64,000 bases of DNA from Hydrangea macrophylla (GCA_033977485.1 CM066994.1:84754871-84818870); one strand, 5' to 3'; shown: positions 1-11,842, counted from the stretch's first letter. Numbers and translations are program-made. Notes: generated from the sequence alone by a model not told the origin.

Positions 1-359
1 AGCTTACAATTTATCTAGAAAAAGGAAATAGCAAAAAAGAAATAAAAGGCTAGGGAAACCGGTGCGACTTCCTTTTCGTAGGATTGAAGCCGCAGCGCCC
101 TTTACATACGCCTTAAAACCAAACCATTAATAAATTACAACATGCACCAATCTCAAACAATTTAAATATAAATATTTAAACGACTTGGTGCCATGGGAGA
201 TAGCGACTAATTTTGCTGCAAAAGGGTTAGTCGTACACACATCCACACATACATAACAAATATATGTAACTATTGGAACACTTAATTGATTCACACAGTA
301 TATAAACACTTTACATACTGAATTAGAACTTAAAACTGCATCTTACTTCTCTGTCACAG

Positions 360-427
360 TTCGATTGATCGAAGACCGTTCGATCGCTCGAACCTTCGAT
401 CGATTGAACACTGTTCAATCGCTTGAA
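360..427. repeat. Palindrome array (TTCGATCGATCGAA family), leader copy 1
   Basis: Four degenerate copies of a 14-base self-complementary word with variants GATCGCTCGAA and CAATCGCTTGAA, spaced by about 5 bases, in the copia leader. Confidence 0.75.
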
Positions 428-539
428 CATTCTGTTTCACAGAATGATTTGAAAATTTTACAGAATATTTTAAAATTAAAGTTTTTAATTTCAAAACACT
501 TTAAAATTGTGAAACAGAGAACCTGACAAAGTATCTATC

Positions 540-657
540 TCGATCGATCGAACTTCATTCGATCGATCGAACACCAGAAGGTTCGATCGATCGAAGACTG
601 TTCGATCGATTGAGAACAGAATGTTCGATCGATCGAAACAAGTTCGATCGATCGAAC
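540..657. repeat. Palindrome array (TTCGATCGATCGAA family), leader copy 2
   Basis: Six copies of the self-complementary word, most of them perfect TTCGATCGATCGAA, separated by 5-9 unrelated bases. A spurious 75-residue frame across it reads FDRSN over and over. Confidence 0.8.
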
Positions 658-812
658 CCACCTTGCATCCTATGCAATCACAGTTTTGTATTCTGCTGCG
701 ATAACACTGCAGAAACAAATCTGTGACGATGCAGTTTCGAAAACAGTTCTAAAATCAACATGCAAATCAAAACTAGGGTTCCAAAAACGCATTTATAGAT
801 CCAAACGAGCGT

Positions 813-825
813 GGCTCTGATACCA
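813..825 (-). other. Primer-binding site (tRNA-iMet type)
   Basis: The minus strand reads TGGTATCAGAGCC directly after the LTR terminal CA. This is the usual plant copia primer site complementary to initiator methionine tRNA, and it fixes the orientation of the element as minus. Confidence 0.8.
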
Positions 826-1164
826 ATTGAAGGAAAAAGTGGTTTAAAGTTAGAGTTTAAACGCGCAGCGGAAATAGGTTAAGTTATAAAACTTTTGGTA
901 TTCCAGGATCTACTACTCGTCAATTCCATAAATGCGTACAAGGGGGTGCAAGAATTATACCTTAGTGTCTTGAACCCAATTCTGAAACTTTAACTTCCAG
1001 CAGCCTCCACTAGATGATTATGACTCCTGCGGATGCCTGCCGGAAAGACTAGGGTTCGTGGGCACCCTAATAGAGAGGATAGGAAGGTTTTGGGAAGACT
1101 ATGATAGTTTCTGCAGCTTCTGCGTATAAAAACGACGATCACTTACTTCCAGAACGCAGCTGCC

Positions 1165-1174
1165 CTATTTATAG
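1165..1174 (-). promoter_or_regulatory. TATA box of copia LTR
   Basis: Minus strand CTATAAATAG, followed by GGCAGCTGCG. The same word is found at the same place in the related solo LTR (17320-17329). Confidence 0.6.
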
Positions 1175-1195
1175 ATTTCCAGAACCGACCTAGAC

Positions 1196-1290
1196 TTCGA
1201 TCGATCGAAGTGACTTCGATCGATCGAACCATTCTCGATCGATCGAACCTGCTGACTTCAATCGATCGAACATACTTCAATCGATCGAAC
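1196..1290. repeat. Palindrome array upstream of LTR TATA box
   Basis: Five copies of TTC(G/A)ATCGATCGAA in 95 bp, ending 22 bp upstream (in minus sense) of the TATA box. Two copies have one outer CG changed to CA. Confidence 0.8.
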
Positions 1291-3271
1291 TTGTCTTAAC
1301 AGCTTCCTCAAGTGTCTTTCCAAGCATCCTAGCGGAGCTAAGAGTGGGACCTCCTAGGCTCTTTATTGTTGGCTCAGACCAGTTTGTTAATTACCATGAC
1401 CAAACTCTTTGATCAGCAAACTAACTAACTGGTCAGTTAACGTTTATTCCACTATAAAACGATAACTGAACTCCAACGCAAAAGAACATATCCGAAGCGA
1501 TAACTAGACTTGTATGGTGTACTAATGTCCCTCTACCGTCAGCATTCGTAATCATATTCAGGTAGTCGGATAACTGTTACTATCAACCTGAATCATGATT
1601 ACTTCTTGTATTCCTTGAGTCTCATTCACTACTCATGATTACCAAACATGTTGATAACTCTTATCAACAAGACTGCAGTACTCAGTAATCAACTTGGTGA
1701 CATTCTCAAGGGAATGCTTACTCTGAATCAGAGGGTAGATTCTATCTTGACAATATATGTTCACAACCCTATGGACATGACATACCCAAGATACCCAGGT
1801 GTTGATCTTCTATAGACCTCACTGATTGGTAAGTCAAAGCAGCCATATCCATAGTCTGTGTTCATAATCATCTCAAGATTGAGAACACGTACCTTATACA
1901 AGTTATGAGTTCCTATTGACTGTTGACAGCCTTAAGCGTCAATAGGAAAGCTCAGGTCCGTCAATGCACTATAAGCACTAGCATATCAACTAAGAGCTAC
2001 ACTCTAGTGATTGAGATTAATCACTCCATCCAATGGTAATTAATTATGCTACAGTGTAGACCTGATGAGGTATCCAGTCTCATCATCCACTGTGACATAT
2101 TCTAAGTATCAAAGAATAGTAATTCGTATCTCACTTGTGTGTATCTCATACACACACGAATTGCTTACTATGATACTTAAGGATAAAACAATCATCTCAT
2201 GAAAGAAACATACACAATGAAATGTAAAGCTGATATCAATATATTATATTGCTAATGTCTCATACATAAAGTAATGGTTTGAGGGCACAAACCCAACACA
2301 CAAAACTCATGACCAAACCTTTTTAAACATAAAATCTTCTTAATACAAAAATTACAGTGGTAGGACATTGTGTTATTGACACTTTTCCGTTGGTTTCATT
2401 TAATTCCAACGGTTAGATTTCGAACTAAAAATCTTTGATCAAAACCGATTTATGAATCCACCATTTCATTGTCAAGTTCAACTTTTATTTATTAACCCCA
2501 ACTATTAAACCATGAAATTGGACTTAAACTAAACCATTTTCTCCTACCATTTGATGGTCATTGGAGGCTAAAGACCTTTGTATTTATAGATTTCAAATGA
2601 AGTATGAATAGACTTTATGAAATCTCAAGATAATGAATCTAAACCATGGAGATAGGCTTAGACCCAAACTACTTTCTCCTATCACTTGATGGTCATTGGA
2701 GATGAAGATATGACTAATACTCATGAGTCTCAAAGGAATATAGAAAGGATTCCATGAAACATCAAGCTAGAGGACCCAAGTCAGAAGTATGGACTTGGAT
2801 CCATCTATTTGCTTATAAAATGAAGTGATGATCAAACTTTGACTCCCATGTGAAGTATAAGCTTACATGAAAATCAAAACATCAAACTCAAGAGCTTTCA
2901 AGAGAGATATTCAAGATCTCCAAGAATCTCAAAAGGAAAACATAAACAAGAAAAATAGAAGAAGGATCACAGAATTAGAAATAAGGACTTCCAACTTTAC
3001 TTAACAAACTCTAAAACTTAATCAAGAAAAACTAAATGACTTGAAGATTAGAGGCTCAAAAGAAAGAAAACACAACTAAGATTAGAGGGTCACCTCCAAG
3101 ACTATCCTCAAATTTCTATATTTTGAAGATCTTCCAAGTTCTTCTTTAAGCTCTCCAAAAACTCTATATCTCTCTCAAATATGTGTTGTTGTAGTGGTAG
3201 TGATCTCTTGGTATTTTTTGTGTATATTCTCCTCTTTTCTTTTTTTGTATCTCTCCCAAGGAAGATCCTCC

Positions 3272-3284
3272 CTCTTTTATAGAC
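3272..3284 (-). promoter_or_regulatory. TATA box of the 2299-3972 LTR-like repeat
   Basis: Minus strand GTCTATAAAAGAGG followed by an AG-rich leader. The GCCGC palindrome array lies upstream of it in the same orientation. Confidence 0.45.
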
Positions 3285-3372
3285 AAAATTACCAAGTATT
3301 CTCAGTGAATTCAGAGTAAAAGACAGGTGTAAATGTCTTATTTGGTGGTACAATACTTACTTCCTGAAAATA

Positions 3373-3700
3373 GACAGACTGCTGCACAGGCCAGCAGTCA
3401 AAAGTCCTCTGCGGCAGTAAGTGGATGCAGCTGCGGCACTACATGACTGCCGCTGCGGCATTCCATGACTGCCGCGCGGCACTTACTGAGGGCCGCGCCA
3501 AATTATTTATTGCCGTGTTTTTGTCAACCTTACTTTATCAGTTTTTTGTTTTTATCCGCATACATATACATATTGTACTACAAAATATGGACTTTGAAAG
3601 TAAACGGCAGTCAGAAAATGTCGGCGGCACTCAGTGAGAGCCGTTCCGACATTCTGTGAGTGCCGTACGACACTCACAGAGTGTCGCAAAAAACTGCCAT
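3373..3700. repeat. GCCGC-type palindrome cluster
   Basis: Repeated words built on CTGCCGCTGCGGCA, GCCGCGCGGC, GTGCCGTACGACAC and ACACTCACAGAGTGTCG, that is, short self-complementary G+C-rich units in an otherwise A+T-rich stretch. They lie upstream of the minus-strand TATA box. Confidence 0.55.
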
Positions 3701-4154
3701 GTGCCGGCTTCTGGTAAACTTCTCCTTTTACGTCTTTTCTTCTCTCCTTTTTCTAAAAAAAACTTATTTTTGAAGATCTTTTCCAAAAGTGATGTTTTAT
3801 ACCTGAATTCTCCAAAATACCTGGTATTTCCTTCTTTCTGTGAAATTTTATTGCGTTTGGAGAACTTTCTGAAGAGCTTGGAATACTTCGAATCTTTCGG
3901 TCCTTATCATCATCGGACGTGGAGGAGATGCTCTCCTAAATTCGACGGTTGGTCAAAATCGGGGTGTCTACACTCGCACCTGCAATGGTGTTAGCATTGA
4001 GGGTGGTTTACAAAAGATATTGAAGAAAAATGCTTTAAGGCTTTAAGTTCAGAGACAGTTTTGACAAGCTGAGCATTTGGGGATAGTTTGATGACAAATC
4101 TGTGAAACAAAAAGTCTAGGAATACTGTATTGAATGTTCTCAAAAATCAGAGGG

Positions 4155-4275
4155 TTTGATCGATCGACACGCTTTCGATCGATCGAACATCTTCATCTCT
4201 CGATCGATCGACATGTCTTCGATCGATTGACTGTATCTCTGTCTCGATCGATTGAACTACTTCGATCGATCAAAC
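4155..4275. repeat. Palindrome array
   Basis: Six copies of TTCGATCGATCGAA or one- to two-base variants within 121 bp, spaced by 5-12 bases. Confidence 0.75.
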
Positions 4276-4770
4276 ACAGGAATTATTCTGATGCATGACA
4301 GAGGCTTGAAATCACAATTTCATCGCGATTTCCCAACCTGGGAACTGCTCAGACATGGTCTGGAGTGTCACAGATGCGTTTTTAACGTAAAGATCCATTA
4401 AGGTGTCGTTTGGTTATATTTTAAACATAAAAACTATGAAAACTAATGGTGTAAACTTATCTAACATGTAAAACTACTAGTATAACAGATTGAACTATAA
4501 TAAATTATGAGCAGAATATAAGTAAAGTAATACGAAGTAACCTGGAAAGATGAACTTGTATTAAACTACGAGAAATCAAGCCAAACAATACCAATCTTTG
4601 ATAAAACCTACAAAAACAAAAAGAAACTCTCTTCTCCCTATATGAAACTAATAAAAAATAAAAGTAGGCATCCTTCAAGACGTATATAATACGACTATAT
4701 ATATATAAACCTAATGCTAGGGTTAAAACTTCGTTTCTGCTGCATGCGCGTTATTTCTGATAAAAGCCAT

Positions 4771-4883
4771 GTTCGATCGATCGAACATATCTCGATCGAT
4801 TGAACTTCTGGGATCTTCGAGCGCTTTAACTGCATTCGATCGATCGAAACCTCGATCGCTCGAGACCTCTTCGATCGCTCGAA
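4771..4883. repeat. Palindrome array
   Basis: Five copies of TTCGATCGATCGAA or variants with CGATCGCTCGA. The frames on both strands read FDRSN or SIDRD repeats, as expected from a palindrome. Confidence 0.75.
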
Positions 4884-6452
4884 ACTCTCTTTTCATGTTT
4901 GAATTGTCTTTATTGAAACCAAACACTTCCTTTTATCTTGCTTATTCAATTCTTCACACAGCGATAGTAATCTGCACAAATAACCACTAAAACAATACCA
5001 CTTATCATAGATTAATCATATTGTGTAAAAACTGGCATTGTAATTCAAATTGCAGATAAACAAGGGAGTTGTAAACTAATTCAGTGTATTTTCTTCTTTT
5101 AGCGCGGTAGTATTTTACAAATACCCCTGCTTGTCAAGCATCCTAGCCAAACTTTGCCTATTTACACTTACACCCCTAATATTTCTTAAAGCTCTATTAT
5201 GAAATCCCCTAAACAATTATATTAACTACCCAATATTGAAGTTGGTATATGTCTATGTCACATGTGGGTTCCAAACGTGGTCCCACATATTTTGTGAAGT
5301 TGATAATTATCATACCCGTTATGAATCTGGTTTCAATTTGCTCTCACACGGTACCCACACTAGTACCAATAAAAGATCATAACTAACAATATGATATCAA
5401 AACAAATCATCAAGTATTTATTTAATCACATAAATGAAACTAAATGCAATTTATCCAATCAGACCTCTCGTGGGTCCCACTTAATGTCACGCCCCGGAAC
5501 AACAAAAATAGAGAAAGGTAAATATCTTTTTTGGATTCATAGGGAATAACTGGTGAAGTCACTTAAATTGTCCACACCATGCAATTCTAAATAATAAATG
5601 ATAAAGATAATAAACTGGATCATATATCAACATGATAAGGACTTCTATAACTTATTACATTAGAGTCGACATCATAATATAAAAAAAGTCCTAAGGCAAC
5701 ACATGCCCCATGATAAGGACTTCTATAACTTATTACATTAGAGTTGAGATCATAATATAAAAAAGTCCTACGGCAACACATGCCTCGAAAAAAAAACCTA
5801 AAAATAAAGTTTGGAAGTAGGATTAGAACTACAATCTATCCTACGTCTTCAGTTGGCATACACATAATCATCAACATAGTAATCCTCCTTGGTGCCTCCA
5901 CCTTCTGTCGATCTGGCCTCAACATATCCTTGCTCTAGATAGTAGTTGTCCTCATACAGTACACTACCTGCATTATAAGCAACAAGATAGTTTGGATGGG
6001 GAATGTCCAGGCATAAAAGACCATCAGCTTGTTTAAAGCTGAGTGAGTAAAAACTAAAACTGTATCATAAGCACAATATAGTACTAGTTATGAAATATGT
6101 AAGTATAGTTCTATAAATAGTATCTTTCTCTTTATTCTAAACCATTAATTGGTTAAGCGCATCTTGTTATACAAAGACCAACAACAGTACCTCCCTTGAT
6201 TGTCCAGACGCGATCGTTCAACTTTATCAATATACCATTATTTTGTCCACTACTTTTAAGGACCTTAACCGCCCATTGCATGTCATGGACCATGTCAGTC
6301 CATCCCCCGCTTTTAAGGTCTTAAACTGCCCATCGCAGGTCAGGGATACAACGTTTCGAATAATAGCATGTCATCTTATTGCCACAACTTAGTGACGTCT
6401 ACCAGTGATCCCCGCCCACCGTTTTTAAGAACCTGAACCGCCCACTGCTTTT

Positions 6453-6839
6453 AAGGACCTCATGGATCATCTGGTTATCTTAGGACTACTTGGTCCCACC
6501 AACTGTTTTTAAGGACATAACCGCCCACCGCTTTTAAGGACCTATGACCAAGTGTCCACCCATGTACAATTACCAGAACTTATCAAACCTACCTCATTTC
6601 AATCAGAGTAGTCAGACCACAATGGGAATTGTCATAAGGACCTCATGGATCATCTGGTTATCTTAGGACTACTTGGTCCCACCAACTGTTTTTAAGGACA
6701 TAACCGCCCACCGCTTTTAAGGACCTATGACCAAGTGTCCACCCATGTACAATTACCAGAACTTATCAAACCTACCTCAGTTCTGAATTAACATTGACAC
6801 ATGACAATTCCCATTGTGGTCTGACTACTCTGATTGAAA
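6453..6839. repeat. 144-bp direct repeats interleaved with 39-bp inverted repeats
   Basis: Bases 6453-6596 and 6636-6779 are direct repeats of 144 bp. Between them lies a 39-bp segment (6597-6635) whose reverse complement appears at 6801-6839. The repeats also contain the internal phrase CGCCCACCGCTTTTAAGGA, found several times from 6225 onward. Confidence 0.8.
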
Positions 6840-7040
6840 TGAAATGAATACCAAATTGATCCCCAACTACAATGTTATTTCATTTTAAGAATGTTCTCAC
6901 ATTACTCTTAATCATGTCTCATTATCGCATCGTGGTATTTCTTATTCAAACAATAACATATTATAAAAGTACGAACCAATGATCAAACAACTAAGTAATT
7001 CACAACATATATAAACAAAGATATTCCAAAACTATAAGTA

Positions 7041-7204
7041 TCAATTGATTAAATTCATTTTCAATCGATTGGGAAGAGTTGGTTTCAATCGATTGAAACA
7101 TCTTCAATCGATTGAGGAGAATAAGTTTTGATCGATTGAAACAACTTTGATTGATCAAAAAGAATAAGTTTTGATCGATTGAAACAAGTTCAATCGATTG
7201 AAAG
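7041..7204. repeat. Palindrome array, TTCAATCGATTGAA type
   Basis: About eight copies of TTCAATCGATTGAA or TTGATCGATTGAAA within 164 bp, on the transcribed side of the LTR. Confidence 0.8.
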
Positions 7205-7391
7205 TCATCTTCTCCAGAAACTGGACAGTGAATGCCCAGAATTTCTGGGGTGTTCTTGGGTTCATTCCTTACGTCCAAAACTTGTAAAAATATATAAGTT
7301 CTTGGAGCTTTCCTTTAATGGCCAATCTCTCTCTATCTCTCCTTTGTCCCCTTTCTTTCTCTTTGTCTCTTCTCTTTGTCTTCTTTTTTTG

Positions 7392-7393
<2 letters not shown>

Positions 7394-7432
<39 letters not shown>
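7394..7432. repeat. (CT)n microsatellite
   Basis: About 19 CT dinucleotides, flanked by TATATA-rich and CA-rich simple sequence. Confidence 0.9.
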
Positions 7433-7435
<3 letters not shown>

Positions 7436-7640
7436 ACAAATTATATATAGAGTATGTGCATGTATATATATATGAGAGTATGTGTATAATATATATCTCC
7501 ACTCTCTCTAACCTCTCTCTAATTGAACAAACACATACACCCATGAGCACAACACACACACACATACACACACATATATGTAGGGATTAAGGGTGCAATG
7601 TGGCAGTTTCTCCCCAAACTGGGGAGAAAGATCTTTTCAT

Positions 7641-7836
7641 GTTCAATTGATCGAAGCATTTTTCATCGATTGAGAATAGTTTGGTCAGGGGTTCGATCGA
7701 TCAAGAAGGGCTCAATCGATTAGGAAGGGGGACCATGTCATAAATTATGTCGGCAGGGTTTCAATTGATCGAAGAGAGTTTGATCAATAGAAACTGCACA
7801 CCTTCAATCGATTGAAGTTAGTTCAATCAATTGAAC
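7641..7836. repeat. Palindrome array near LTR start
   Basis: Eight degenerate copies of TTCAATCGATTGAA in the first 280 bp of the minus-strand solo LTR. This is the position equivalent to the array at 13829-13999 in the plus-strand copy. Confidence 0.75.
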
Positions 7837-8136
7837 ATCACTTTACAGAGATGGTCCAAAATAGTATATAGAACCTTATTTATTATATACACATACAAAA
7901 AGATAGGGTATTACACTTAATTTATGTCCAACTGTGCTCCTTTCAGAACACTTATCACACCGAGGTAACTGGAACTTACCCAAATTATCACATGCTAACA
8001 ATTATACTAATTAATGCATGCAAAATAAATATTATCTTATTTCTCCAGGTACGGGTATTACACTATATCTGTTTTCCTAGACCCTGTAATAATTTCAAAA
8101 TCAATTTCAAACAAACCAAAACTCTTCTTTCTCGCA

Positions 8137-10670
8137 GGGTGGATCCCCGTGTCCACACCCAGTTGCAAGAGTTGTTGGACAAGGGGCTTATTTAGCCTAG
8201 TGTGTCACCTTGGGGTGTACTGGTATTATTTGTTAAGAATGAGGATAGGACAATGAGTATGTGCATCAATTATTGGGAGATCAAAAAGGTTACTATTAAG
8301 AACAAATACCCGTTGCCACGTATTGATGATCTATTTGATCAGTTGCAAGGAGCCCAGGTATTTTCGAAGATAGATTTGAGGACAAGGTATCATCAACTAA
8401 AATTTAAAGTTGACGTTGAAAATACAACATTCAAGACCTGGTATGGACATTACGAGTTTTTAGTGATGCCATTTGGGGTGACAAATGCGCCAGCCGCACT
8501 CATGGATTTGATGAACCAAGTGTTTAGAACCTACCTAGACAAGTTTATAATTGTATTTGTCAATGAAATTTCAATATATTCTAAAACTCTAGAAGAACAC
8601 GAGCAACACTTAAGATTGGTTCTACAATGGTTGAGGGATAAATTATTGTTCAAAAAATTGAAGAAATTGAGTTTTGGTCAAAAAGTGTCATATTCCTTGG
8701 ACGCGAGATTTCTAAGGAGGGTATTTCTGTAGAGCTACAAAAGATAGAGACTGTGATGTATTGGTCAAGACCAACGAATGTGTCAGATATTTCAAGTTTC
8801 TTGGGATTAACCGGTTATTACAGAAAACTCATGAAGAACTTTTCTAGAATTATGACACTGATGACGCGATTAATGAGGAAAGATATACCGTTTAAAAGGA
8901 ACAAGGAGTGTGAAGATTACATCTTACAGTTGAAGGACTAGTTGACAACAACATCGAAACTTGCGATTCTGTCAGGTACCGAGGGATTTAGAATTTATAG
9001 CAATGTTTTTAACCAAGTCTTGGGATGTGTTTTGATACAGAATGATAAGGTGATAGCCTTTGCTTCAAGGCAGCTGAGGCCACACGAGAAGAACTACCCG
9101 ACACACGACTTAGAGTTAGCGGTGGTAATCTTCGCATTGAAGATTTGGAACATTATCTATTCGAGGAGACTTATGAAATTTTCACTGATCATAAGAGTCT
9201 GAACTGCTTATTCACCTAGAGAGAGTTGAACATGTGGCAAAGAAGATGGTTGGAACTTATAAAGGATTATGATTTGAAGATTCAATATCACCCAGGTAAG
9301 GCTAATGTTGTTGTTGATACTTTGAGTCGAAAGTCATTAGAGAACATAGCTTATACCTTGACAGCACAAGAGAAGTTGCTAAAAGAGTTTGAACGGATAG
9401 AACTTGAGGTTGTTTCCAGAATTGAAGGTTGTTTAATGGCTGCGATCGTGGCACATCCTAGTTTGATAGGTGAAATCAAGCCAAATTAACTTCTAGATCC
9501 AAACCTGAGGATAGTAGATAAGTTACCCGAAGGCAAGTGACTAGAATTTAGTTTTCACGATGGTATGTTGAGATACATCAATCGGTTATGTGTTCTTAAT
9601 GTCGGGGGATTGAAAGAGAAGATTCTAAAATAGGCACATAGTACTCGATACTCCGTACTTCCAGGAAGCACAAAATGTATAGGAATTTGAGAGAGATTTT
9701 TTGGTAGAGTGGTATGAAGCATGAAGTCAGTAAGTATGTGGCTAAACGTATAATTTGTCAACAAGTAAAATTGGAACACTAACGGCCTATGGGAGAATTT
9801 CAACCATTGGAGATACCAGAGTAGAAATGGGAAAATATTACCATGGATTTTGTATCAGGATTGTTGAGATCTCCAAATTGAATGTAGCATTTGGGCGATA
9901 ATTGATCGGTTGACTACGTCAGCCCATTTCTTGCCAATTAAGACCAGAGACCCAACAAAACTTACAAAGATTTATATTAGAGAGATTATTAGAATTCATG
10001 AGGCACTAGAGTCCATTGTATCTGATTGTGACACATATTTTGTGTCTAAGTTTTGGGAAGGATTACAGAAGGCGATGGGGACAACTTTACATTTCAGTGC
10101 CGCTTTTCATCTCCAAACTGACGGTCAATCTGAAAGGGTGTTTCAGATCTTGGAAGACATGCTTAGGGTATGTGTTATAGATTTCAAAGCTGGTTGGGAG
10201 ACTCATTTGCCAATGATCAAGTTTATCTACAATAATAGTTTTCAGACTAGTATTGGAATGGTGCCTTACGAGGCATTGTACGGGAGAAAGTGTAGATCAT
10301 CGGTATGTTGGACAGAAGTTGGTGAAAGACAGCATTTGAGGCAAAAAATTGTTCAAATCAGTATCGATAAGATCAAGTTGATTAAGCTGCAATTACAAAT
10401 GACTTAGAGTCGTTATAAAAGTTACGCAGATATGGGTAGAAGGCCGTTAGAATTCGAGGTAGATGATTACGTATTTCTGAAAGTTTCGGGAGGATTTAAT
10501 TGACTTATGTTGAGCATCCGGTATGAATCCTTGATAGGAAAGACCAAGTATTGAGAACCAAAGTGATTCCTCTTATGATGGTTTTATGGCATAATAATTC
10601 AGTAGAAGAACTGACTTGGGAATGGGAGGATAAGATAAGAGAAAAGTACCCTCACTTATTTGATTCTTGA
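8137..10670 (+). pseudogene. Decayed Ty3/gypsy chromovirus pol (RT-RNase H-integrase-chromodomain)
   Basis: This is the remains of a Tekay-like chromovirus polyprotein in the plus strand. It starts inside reverse transcriptase ([24 protein letters not shown]); gag and protease are missing. The catalytic YxDD box is lost: the frame reads FVNEISIYS where family members have two aspartates. RNase H (8942-9330) and the integrase core (9910-10407, with TDGQSERVFQ and the HLPMIKFIYNNS region) follow, broken by several stops and frame changes. Remnants of a chromodomain (SVEELTWEWEDKIREKYPHLF) end near 10670. It is followed by a polypurine tract and an LTR. It cannot make active enzymes. The 5' part is replaced by an LTR in the opposite orientation. 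Confidence 0.85.
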
Positions 10671-10701
10671 GGTAGGAGTTAGTTTGGGGACCAAATTTCC
10701 T

Positions 10702-10717
10702 TTTAGGGAGGGAGAAA
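10702..10717 (+). other. Polypurine tract
   Basis: TTTAGGGAGGGAGAAA directly abuts the TGTAAC start of the 3' LTR, as expected for the plus-strand primer of a gypsy element. Confidence 0.7.
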
Positions 10718-11842
10718 TGTAACACCTGTACCTGGAAAAATGATTAATTATCTTGTTAATATGCATTAATTAGTACAATTAGTATATATATTGAATTAAG
10801 GTGAGGCCGTGGACTCACCAGTGGAAAAGTGTTCGGGTAGGAACACAGTTGGAAGTCATGTGTCAGGTGGGACAGGTGTTTAAGTGGGTCCCAGTGGGCG
10901 TCCAGTTGTTATTATTTGCATTTAAATGCATTTATATACTAAGATGAATATGTGTTTAAAGTTGCTTTTATATCATATTGCTATATATGTCAACTAAAGG
11001 TACCAGTTTGGATACCCATGTAAGGGCATTTTCGCAAATAGTTCATAATTAGTAGGTTTGTTAGCAACTTTATGAAATATTTGGGACCACGTGTGGGACC
11101 CATACGAAACATAGACAAATACCTACTTAGACATTTGAATAGTTAATTGAATATTTGGGGGATTTCATAATAAGATGTTAGAAACATCGGGGGGCGTAAA
11201 CAAAGGAGAGAAAATGAGATGTATATCTCAATTCTCAGTTGGTTAAGTCTTAAAAGAAATAAAATAAAATAGAGAATAGAGAGAGAAGGTTTGGCCCAGA
11301 GAGAGAGGGGGGGAGAGAGAGAGATATGTGGTTCTCCATTTCCGTTTTCTTGTTGTTTTGTTGCCGTCCGACAACCAATTCGCAAACCAAAGCCATATTC
11401 TCTATGGAGGTGAGACTGTGATTTCTATACCTTTCTTTTATGTTTTAATCGTCAAATTTTGATGACCCATTTTAGTCAATAACATGCGGTTTACCAAAAA
11501 TGTGTACGAATAACTCTGGAGTAAGACTTGGAGCTAGGTTTTGGTAGAAATCAACATTTCTAAGCTTATTTTGGGTAGAATTTGAACGAGATGAGCTTTC
11601 TAAACCGAAATTAGATGTGATTATAGGTTAAATGCTTCAACTGATATTTGAAATGATAAATCTAGACTTGTTAGCTATACAAATACTATAATTGAGCTTA
11701 AAATGTCAATAGTGTAGAAATTACCATGTTTATATGCCTTATGTAATGCCCACTATTTTGATTATACTTTTGTATTTTTGTATACTAGCATTGACCCGTG
11801 CTATGCACGGGTTTTGTGTAAATAGTTTGAGATAGTACTAAT

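Larger units (their letters stand above)
1..827 (-). mobile_element. Copia element internal leader, cut by window edge
   Basis: This is the untranslated internal part of a retrotransposon that continues beyond base 1. It begins, in minus orientation, at the end of the LTR at 828 with a tRNA-iMet type primer-binding site. I find no gag reading frame in the visible part. The short frames here are built from the palindromic word TTCGATCGATCGAA and are not credible genes. Two palindrome arrays lie in it. The copia assignment rests on the LTR type and primer-binding site, not on a protein. Confidence 0.55.
828..2298 (-). repeat. Copia-type LTR, 1471 bp
   Basis: On the minus strand it begins TGTTGGGTTTGTGCCC at 2298 and ends CCTTCA at 828, immediately before the primer-binding site, so it is the 5' LTR of the element at the window edge. 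It aligns along its whole length with the solo LTR at 16312-17687. Inside are a palindrome array and, 22 bp further on, a TATA box (CTATAAATAG). It is noncoding. Its other LTR and target duplication lie outside the window or are lost. Confidence 0.85.
2299..3972 (-). repeat. Probable gypsy-type LTR, left end uncertain
   Basis: On the minus strand it starts TGTAGACACCCCGATTTTGACC, which resembles the 5' end of Tat/Ogre-type LTRs. It contains a TATA box near 3272-3284 and a purine-rich AG/GA leader, typical of an LTR promoter and R region. I cannot see a CA terminus or primer-binding site at the left; the copia LTR abuts at 2298. There is no coding capacity: the small frames on both strands are chance. 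Confidence 0.45.
3973..5130. other. Unclassified noncoding stretch with palindrome arrays
   Basis: No open frame of note. It contains two arrays of the GATCGATC palindrome. On the minus strand it has phrases like those of the copia leader at 1-827 (for example an AACGCATCTGTGACA block), so it may be an old copia internal fragment. A possible end of the outer gypsy LTR (ACGACA on the minus strand) is at 4404, but I could not confirm it. Confidence 0.35.
5485..7915 (-). repeat. Solo gypsy-type LTR (type B), 2431 bp, TSD CTTAA
   Basis: On the minus strand it starts TGTAATACCCTATC at 7915 and ends GGGGCGTGACA at 5485. The five bases CTTAA flank it on both sides (5480-5484 and 7916-7920), so it is a solo LTR left by recombination between the two LTRs of an inserted element. 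It aligns with the larger copy at 11742-17756. It contains two palindrome arrays, a CT microsatellite and a rearranged repeat block at 6225-6840. Confidence 0.85.
5131..8062 (-). repeat. Old gypsy LTR (type A), split by a solo LTR
   Basis: On the minus strand it begins at 8062 with TGTAATACCCGTACCTGG, closely matching the LTR start at 10718 (TGTAACACCTGTACCTGG). The match runs to 7916, then resumes at 5484 with AAGTGGGACCC (AAGTGGGTCCC in the plus-strand copy near 10886) and can be followed to about 5140. The gap is exactly the solo LTR 5485-7915 plus one copy of CTTAA. The left end is uncertain. Confidence 0.6.

Noticed and set aside
491..718. 75-residue minus-strand frame of FDRSN repeats (also 4723-4926, 4769-4990)
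   Set aside because: The repeats are translations of the DNA palindrome TTCGATCGATCGAA, readable on both strands; the surroundings are noncoding leader or LTR.
360..1290. CRISPR-like array from regularly spaced palindromes
   Set aside because: Plant nuclear sequence, spacers of only 5-12 bases, repeat of 14 bases and degenerate; no cas genes.
7269..7590. Arg/Glu- or Leu/Ser-rich frames over the CT microsatellite, and similar frames at 14010-14429
   Set aside because: Low-complexity artefacts of (CT)n, (TA)n and (CA)n in LTR sequence.
5485..8062. Taking 8062 as the right end of the solo LTR
   Set aside because: Flanks CTTAA and CTATA do not match. A second TGTAATACCC start at 7915 gives a perfect CTTAA duplication, and the 7916-8062 piece aligns with the start of the other LTR type.
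8137..10670. Active chromovirus
   Set aside because: The RT catalytic aspartates are replaced, gag and protease are missing, and many stops are present.
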